Shown here one piece after another: positions 45,301-54,300 of a stretch of 64,000 nt of DNA. Where the stretch lies: contig CM044957.1 in assembly GCA_024516035.1 (NCBI GenBank), forward strand, positions 558,001-622,000, read 5' to 3'. Below the pieces are notes generated by a model. That model saw nothing but the letters and a program-made list of their open reading frames with translations. It was not told the origin of the DNA and did no database searches. Origin of the DNA: Bactericera cockerelli (taxonomy: Eukaryota > Arthropoda > Insecta > Hemiptera > Triozidae). Within the stretch, counting starts at the first letter, position 1, and each line of letters opens with the position of its first letter. A program made the translations under genes and the position numbers.

Positions 45301-48300
45301 CCATGAAATGTCACTGAATAAGTGTTAATCCATTGGTCTGTTTTCAGGACTCACGCCTTGAATCGCGCAGTGGCTCATCGTTTTTTTTTTTTTAATAATA
45401 AATATCTAAATCATACCTTAAAATTTAAATATTAGACTAAAATGACTTAAAAAGCCCGGGATCCAAGGACCCGTGTTCTGCAAACAGTGTGACATTTTTT
45501 TCTTTAAATAATTGCAGTGACTCGTAAACGTTTCGTACTTTTGTTTTCTTCTTTTAAATAAGTTATAAAGATTCACAGTTGGTGTATATAACTATAAAGT
45601 TGAAAAACACCACTTTAATATAATATAGATAGATAGATATACAGGGTGTCCCACCAAACTTGGACACCTCAAATTACTCGGCCCCTGAAAGAGTTTTTGA
45701 AAAATAAAAAATCCTTGGGTACATGGTCTAATTATGCGGTTTCAGTCATGAAATTTTTTTTATACAGGGTGGTTCAAAAGTCAGAAATTGAGGTGTCAAC
45801 TTTCGATTTTTAAATGGATCGACCTGAATTTTATTTGATAATTTTACTTTTAAATAATTCCTGAGTACTTTTTTAAACAAAAATTTTACATACAGGGTGG
45901 TTTTTTTTCGACCAATTTTTTTTTCTAAATCTCGAATAACTCAAGTTTGTTTAATTTTTTCGATAACAAGAATAGAGAGTGTTTGTGTAATGAAAACACG
46001 CACTTTCAATTGGCATCAATTTTTTTTATACAGGGTGCTTCACAAGTAAAATAATGACTTGATTTTTTTTAAAACTGAGTTTTTTTAATTTTTTATTTGG
46101 GATTAATAATTCTAACCTAATTTTACACTTTTTTTTGTTAGTCATATCGAAAAACAAAACTAAACTGTTGTACAGGGTGAGACATAATTTTTTTGTGACA
46201 CCCTGTATATGGGCACTCAAAGAGACGTAAAATTAAATATAAAAACTAAATGTGCAAGAAAAACTTCGATTTTTAATTATATAAAAAAGTTATGGTGTTT
46301 TAACTAATATTGTCACATGGACAACCCTGTAGATATTTTCTTAAAACATCATATGGGTAGTCGAAATTGTCTAAAATTCAACGAGGAGTCAAATCTGAAA
46401 GAAAAAAATGAATTCAAAAAGCCATTTTCAGTTTTGTGTCTACACCTACCTACTTTTTATTTCTAGTTTTAAAATCATTCAGTGTGTACACCAAATTGAA
46501 AATGGCTTCAAAATTCGTGTTTTTTACTTGTTTTTTCCCCACGATTCGAAGTCTTCGTTGAATTTTATACAACCTCGAGTACCCACATGATAGTTTAAGA
46601 GAATATCTACAGGGTGGTCCATGCGACAATATTAGTTAAAACACCATAACTTTTTGATATTATTAAAAATCAAAGTTTTTCTTGCACATTTAGTTTTTAT
46701 ATTTGATTTTACGTCTCTTTGACTGCCCATATACAGGGTGTCACAAAAAAATTATGTCTCACCCTGTACAACACTTTAGTTTTGTTTTTCGATATGACTA
46801 ACAAATGATGTGTAAAATAAGGTTAGAATTATTAATTCCAAATAAAAAATTAAAAAAACTCAGTTTTAAAAAAAATCAAGTCATTATTTCACTTGTGAAC
46901 CACCCTGTATAAAAAAATTTGATGACAATTGAAAGTACGTGTTTTCATTACACAAACATTCTCTATTCTTGTTATCGAAAAAATTAAACAAACTTGAGTT
47001 ATTCGAGATTTAGAAAAAAAATTGGTTGAAAAAAAAACCACCCTGTATGTAAAATTTTTGTTTAAAAAAGTACTCAGGAACCATTTAGAAGTAAAATTAT
47101 CAAATAAAATTCAGGTCGATCCATTTAAAAATCGAAAGTTGACACCTCAATTTCTGACTTTTGAACCACCCTGTATAAAAAAAATTTCATGACTGAAACC
47201 GCATAATTAGACCATGTACCCTAGGATTTTTTATTTTTCAAAAACTCTTTCAGGGCCGAGTAATTTGAGGTGTCCAAGTTTGGTGGGACACCCTGTATAT
47301 AGATTCACTGCGTTTAGCATATAAAAATGGCTTTGATGGCAGAGATTGCCTCAGGCAATAATCACGCCCTTTGTCAATATTATTCTTGTCAATAAAGAGT
47401 TATTATTATCTATACTTATAAAAGAGAGTTTCACTCACTGACTGACTGACTGATTCATCACTGTTTCTCCGAACTGGTAAGTCCTAGGAATCTGAAATTT
47501 GGTAGGTAGCTTTGTCTTATAGTCTAGATGTGCAATAAGACGGGATTTTTCGAAATTCCCACTACAACACCTGCCAATGGCGAAAAAGAATTTTTTGCTT
47601 TGCGGGCCATGCCTCGGCCCGCAAAGCGGGCGACAGCCCGCTAGTTATTATATAAAAATCAAAGACGACGTACCTTCGGCAATGATGGCGATGCTGCGGA
47701 TCTGAGGGAAGCTGAGAGTCTCCAGGGTGGAGTCGTAGGCAGATCTGAGGGAGGCGAAGTTGACCAGAACGTCCGCGTCTTTGTTCTTGCTCATGGCGTC
47801 CTCCATCTTCTTGTACACTGTAGAGTTGGGGGAGTGGGTGTCAGTAATCAGCGAGAGAACAAAAATCATGATATCCCTTAAAAAAACCTTCCGTGTGTAA
47901 AAAAGAACGCCAAAAAAAAGAGTTTATTTGAAAAGAATCTGTCATGTTTTTTTTTTTTTGACCTGTCGTAGTGGTTTTCAGTGAAATCCTTATAATTAAC
48001 CCTGCAACTTAACAACTTAATTAGATGTATTGTGTCTAGTTCTATAAAACGTCCTCATTAAGACAGTCAGGACGGCGTTTTATCCTCCATTCGGTTGGAG
48101 TCGTACCAGCTATTTATTTTTATTTATTTATTAATTGAAAAGATAGAGCCTTATTATAAGGTCTATTTACATGATGTTTTTTGTATAAATATAAAACTAA
48201 AACTAAAGTAATGGATAATAGATAAAACTAAAACTAACCACATTAACCTCACCCAGCCTGGGTTGGGACGGATGGGTTCGAGAATTACCTGGAATGAGCA

Positions 48301-51300
48301 CCTCCTTGTGTCCCCAGTAGAACTTGAGCTTGTGGTCGCCGGTGAAGGGATAGACCATGGCCGCCACCGAGGGCTCCGCCCTCTGGCACACGAAGTCAAA
48401 GTCCAGCATAGACTGGACGGCGCGCGTCTGCATGCCCCACACGATGGCGCGCGTCTTGGCCGAGAAGAGAGGCTTGGGCCCGCCCCCCCCGGAGGCGCCG
48501 CCCAGACTGAAGCCACCGGGCCCCGAGGCGGAGGTGGGGGTGCTGGCGGGGGAGGGGGAGGCAGGGGCGGCCTTGCTCTTGGACTGGAAAGAGAACGTGA
48601 AATAATTATTCAACAATTTAGATCAATCTTTTTTACAATTTTTTATATAGGTACAGTCAAAAGGTATAATTAATTAAATATAAACAAAGTTTGATCAAGG
48701 GTGGTGATAATGCCTTTGGCATTCTCTTCTAATTGTCAGTGAGATGTTAGGATCAAGATTAGAAGCCCTTCAAAGCTTAGGAGAATTATTTTTGTATAAA
48801 TGTTTCTTTATAAAGAAAATAAATAAACTATTATTATTAAATTAAAAAAAGTAGGTAGGCTAAGGCCGGTTTCAGTAAGTGCAATCAGTTAAAGGTACTG
48901 AAATTTTGTGAAACACGGCGTTTTTTTGGACCAAAGGTAATCAGAAGACTGAGTGCTTGTTGGACTGCGAGAGATCCTGATTGAGAGAGATGTATATCAA
49001 CAATATTGTGACATTATATTACATTGCTGTTATGTACTACGATGTACTTACTTGCTGGGTCAACAAGAGCACACCGAAACGGGTCCCTTACAAACAACTG
49101 TAACCAAATTTTGAATGCAAAATTTTTGTTGGGTCTGGGGATCGAACAACCATGTTACTGATTCAATTCAATTCAAATGTTTAGTTATTGATTTAAAGTG
49201 CATATACAAAACAGTTAATAAAAACCAATTACATTGTTAATACACTATATAAAAAAAAGAGGAACAAAAAAGTAAGTTAAAAAAAAGAAGTTAACAATAA
49301 ATAAAAGAATATTATAAACAATTTGTTAGAATAAATTAAACAAGACTTAAGAATCTATCTCAAAAAACATCCGTTTGAGGTTAGAAATAAAAACACTCAA
49401 ATTCTGAGCGTAGTCAAGATCAGGGTGACTATTACAGAGACTCAGAACCCTCAATATGGGTACAATATTTGAAGGAATTGCCTTAAATGGAATATGTTGA
49501 CGGCGACTAGATCTCCTTAAACTAGGTATGTTAAAAACTATTTGGGATGACAGAAAATCACAGTCGGTGATGTTGTTGAGAAGTTTGTAAATAAGCATTA
49601 TGTCTTTGTATTTCCTTCGAGCTTCTAGTCTTGTAAGACCGTAAGTTTGAAGAGAAATATTATATGAATTTGAAAACCCTAAGGCACGGAAAGAAACTCT
49701 CCTAAGGAAGTTCTTCTGCACTTGCTCAATTTGACCAGTGGTGACATCTCCAACACCACCCCAGACCTCCGAACAATATTCTAATTTCGAGCGAACAAGA
49801 GCACTAAAAAGTACCGAATAGGAAGAAGGGTTGCGGAAGGTTTTAGTGGCCCAGAAGACAACACCAGAGGATCTTTTAGCATTCGCTATCATTTTTTGAA
49901 TATGGTAATCAAAGTTTAATTTATTGTCAAAGAGAACACCTAGGTCCTTATGTACATGTTTTCTGCTAATGAGAATGTTATTAATCCTATAGTTATGGTA
50001 CCTTACAACATGTTGCCTCGAGTACCTAACAACAACAGTTTTATTATTATTACACTGCATTCCATTCTTAGAACACCAACATATAACCGAATTAATATCA
50101 CTTTGAAGAATTTCATGATCATGAGGGTCGCTCTGCTAATTTTGAGGTCATCAGCAAAAATTTGAAAATGACTAGATATGACATTTTTAATGTCATCAAA
50201 AAAGAGAATAAACAACAGGGGACCAAGATTGGAATAATAATAATAATAATACCTTATAATAATACCTTTCACTAAGGAGTGTTAACTCCTTAGTGAAAGG
50301 TAACCACCAGGCGAGGTTAATGACCAAATCTAACCCTCAGACCCTTATTATGTGGTTAAAAACTCAAATTAATGAAGAAAAATTCATGCACTGGGTGGGA
50401 TTTGAACATTCGAAAAAACTGACATTTTTTTCCGGTCGGTTTTAAATAACAAAAAACGGCAATTTTGTTTTTCGAATCAATAATACCCGGGCAGTAAAGC
50501 AGGTGCGTCGTCACGCTTACCTGGTCTTGTCCTCCGGGCAGCAGGAAGTTGGCGGTGGCCCCGTCAGCACTGGTCTCGGAGGGGATCTCCTTCTTGCCGA
50601 GAGCCATGCCGACGATAGCAGTCATGTGGGTCTCCGGCCCGAACACAAACAGGGGGATGCCCAGGGTCTTGCCGACCTCGCGGATGATTCTGCAACAAGA
50701 GATAGTTATATCATATTATTTGTGTTTATCACTTTCGTGGTATCACAACTGCAACTTGCTTAACAAAATCCACGCTGAAACCGGGACTTGAACCGCCGAC
50801 CTCCAGGTTACAAGTCCACCGCCTTATCGTTCAAGCTACTGTAACAAGAGATAGCATTTTCTTTTTCCAATATCTGACAAGACTTCAGTTAAGGATTGGA
50901 TGGAAGAGATTGCCATACGCAATAACGCCGCCCTTTAGTTAGGGAATATGTATAAATATTTATTTTTATTGTTTATATTGTTTCCATTTTTCATTTTTAT
51001 AATACTTATTTTTTCTGCACATATGACTTTATAGGGTAACTTCGCCAGTAATTCACCAGACCCCAGTAGTAGACCAAAATTGAAATTTCCCTCCATTATT
51101 TCCTGTTCGGAAGGTTTGATGGTTCTAGTGATTATTAAGCAGCATGTAAAATGTTCTTATGCATTCTTTGCTCTTGACAACAGTGGAAAAGTTTTGGAGG
51201 TATAAGAACATTTTACATGATGCTTAATAATCACTAGAATGATTTTATTTTTATTTTAAAACCTGCCCATCCCGTAGTGTGCCTCCACTCTGATGGGCGA

Positions 51301-54300
51301 GAAGTGACACAATACTTCCCATTTAGGTGCTGGATCAACACCAGCGCACCGGAAGGTATCCCTTACAAACAAATGTAACCAAGTTTTTTAATACAAATTT
51401 TTGTCGGCGCGGAGTTTCGAACCCGGGACCTTCCGCATGGCAAGCGAGTGCTTAACCACTGAGCTATTCGTGCGCTATATGAACGTTTACAATGAACTTT
51501 GGAGAGCACCTCACCTGAGCCCCTCCTGGTAGTTAGGCCCCGCCCTCCTCACGAAGATGGAGATCTTGTGCTCGATCAGTTTCGACTGGAACTCTGTGAG
51601 GGCGGTGACGATGCCTTTGAAGGTGGCGGCCACATTGGTGAAGTTGGCAATGCCTCCGCCTGTGATGAGCACCTGTGGGCGAGAGGAGAAGGGGTGTGAA
51701 GATGGCTACGCATCGGTGGAAATCCAAGATGAGACGAACAATATCTATAGTATCTATACCTATGTACGAGTATACGAGTATGTACAACTATACACGGGTA
51801 TAGATATGTACATAATTATAGATCTACACGAGTATGTACAATTGTACATAGGTATAGATATAGATATGTACATAGGTACAGATATAGATATGTACATAGG
51901 TACAGATATAGATATGTACATAGGTACAGATATAGATATGTACATAGGTACATATCTATACGATTGTGTACAATTGTACATAGTTTGTTATAGATCTTGC
52001 TAACAAGCCTTAAGCTCAATAGAAGGAGGTCACTTGAAGAATTTGAAGTTTGATAGTAAAATACAAAAAATAAATGAGTATTAAAAAAAATTGTACATCA
52101 ACAAAATTGTGACATTACATTGCTTCTTAGCACCTCCTGCACTCACCTTGCCCTGGGGATGCTTCTCCTGCGTCATGAGGGACAGGATGTTAACCCCTTG
52201 ACTACCAGAGTCCCCTCCTGCACTCACCTTGCCCTGGGGATGCTTCTCCTGCGTCATGAGGGACAGGATGTTAACCCCTTGACTACCAGAGTCCCCTCCT
52301 GCACTCACCTTGCCCTGGGGATGCTTCTCCTGCGTCATGAGGGACAGGATGTTAACCCCTTGACTACCAGAGTCCCCTCCTGCACTCACCTTGCCCTGGG
52401 ATGCTTCTCCTGCGTCATGAGGGACAGGATGTTAACCCCTTGACTACCACCAGTCCCCTCCCGCACTCACCTTGCCCTGGGGATGCTTCTCCTGCGTCAT
52501 GAGGGACAGGATGTTAACCCCTTGACTACCACCAGTCCCCTCCCGCACTCACCTTGCCCTGGGGATGCTTCTCCTGCGTCATGAGGGACAGGATGTTAAC
52601 CCCTTGACTACCACCAGTCCCCTCCTGCACTCACCTTGCCCTGGGGATGCTTCTCCTGCGTCATGAGGGACAGGATGTTAACCCCTTGACTACCAGAGTC
52701 CCCTCCTGCACTCACCTTCCCCTGGGGATGCTTCTCCTGCGTCATGAGGGACAGGATGTTAACCCCTTGACTACCAGAGTCCCCTCCTGCACTCACCTTG
52801 CCCTGGGGATGCTTCTCCTGCGTCATGAGGGACAGGATGTTAACCCCTTGACTACCAGAGTTCCCTCCTGCACTCACCTTCCCCTGGGGATGCTTCTCCT
52901 GCGTCATGAGGGACAGGATGTTAACCCCTTGACTACCACCAGTCCCCTCCCGCACTCACCTTGCCCTGGGGATGCTTCTCCTGCGTCATGAGGGACAGGA
53001 TGTTAACCCCTTGACTACCACCAGTCCCCTCCCGCACTCACCTTGCCCTGGGGATGCTTCTCCTGCGTCATGAGGGACAGGATGGTCTTGGCGTACTCGT
53101 ACGTCTGCTGCTCGCTGGGGGCGCCACTGTACTCGCCGTAGTTGGCGAGCTCCTCGGCCCCGCCCAGGTCGCATATGGTGTCGCTGTACACGACGGAGGC
53201 CCCGCCCCCCGCCACCATGGTCCAGATGCGGCCCTTCTTGTTCAGAATGGTGAGCTGCGGGGAATGATACACACGGGCAGTTGCATGTGAATAAGACAGA
53301 TACATACAAAAAATGTACATAAATACTAAAAAAATTGAGAATATACAGATAAATAAAAAAAATGTACATAAATATTTAAAAAATTGAGAATATACAGATA
53401 AAAAAGTGTACAAAAATTGGGTAATTCTCTACCCACTTCTCTTAGAAGCCCTTCAAAGCTTAGGAGAAGTACCTTTGTATAAATATTTCTTTATAAAGAA
53501 AATAAATAAATAAACTATTATTATTATTATGCAACGATTCACATTGGACCTCAACGAAACTTTAAATATTAATAAAAATTGATTAACATTTTAAAATAGC
53601 TTTGTTTATTTTCGTTATGTTCTTTTGTTTTGTAAAATGTTCTTTGCTTTGATGAAAAAAAGAAAAGAAATCGGAGCAAAAAATATATTATTTTCTTTTT
53701 TTACAAAAAGGAAAACAATACTTTCGATTTCTAATATTAGAAATTCATGTGAAGTAATAAAGTATCTACCTTGAAAAAAAGAAAAAGAAGAAAAAAAAAA
53801 AAAAAAAAAAAAAAACCCCCACATACATAGATCACTTATTCAGTACCTTGAGCGAGGCGCCACTCTTGGCGTCCAGGTCGGCGATGTACGCCTCCTCGGG
53901 GAAAGCGTCCCTGCCGAAGGGCGGCGGGTACACCACGGCCCCCCACTGGGCGCGACAGATGAAGTCCGCCGTGGCGTCCAGCTTGGCGGCCAGGTCCAGA
54001 ATGTAGATCGTGTCGGCGGTCACCACCAGGGGGTTGATCTCGAGGTAGGTGAAGTAGAGGTTCACGTACAGGTTGTACAGGGCGGTCACGAACTTGGCGA
54101 TCATCCTGTGACAAAAAAAAAAAAAAAAAAATCTTATGGATTTTCTACAGCTCTTTTGATTTGGGCGGTGGACCAAAAACTCCAACTCCTTATGTAAATG
54201 TATAATTTTGTACATACCATGTGCAATTTTGTTCAAATATAAGATCCATACGATGGATAATTTAATAATCCTGTCTGTAACCGGTTCGAACCACAGAACC

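Larger units (their letters stand above)
45263..50520. other. ACLY introns between exons 8 and 11: remaining sequence
   Basis: Outside the palindrome, Helitron-like element, LINE fragment and SINE pieces, 45263-45637, 47820-48235 and 48590-49050 are AT-rich with no recognisable feature. gtggtgataatgcctttggc (48701) also occurs at 13970 and, reversed, near 56420. Confidence 0.5.

Noticed and set aside
44157..45304. Minus-strand frames of 250-334 codons (Tyr/Leu/Ile/Arg-Pro-Gly repeats)
   Set aside because: Tandem 31-bp acceptor repeats read in three frames; no start context, no protein similarity.
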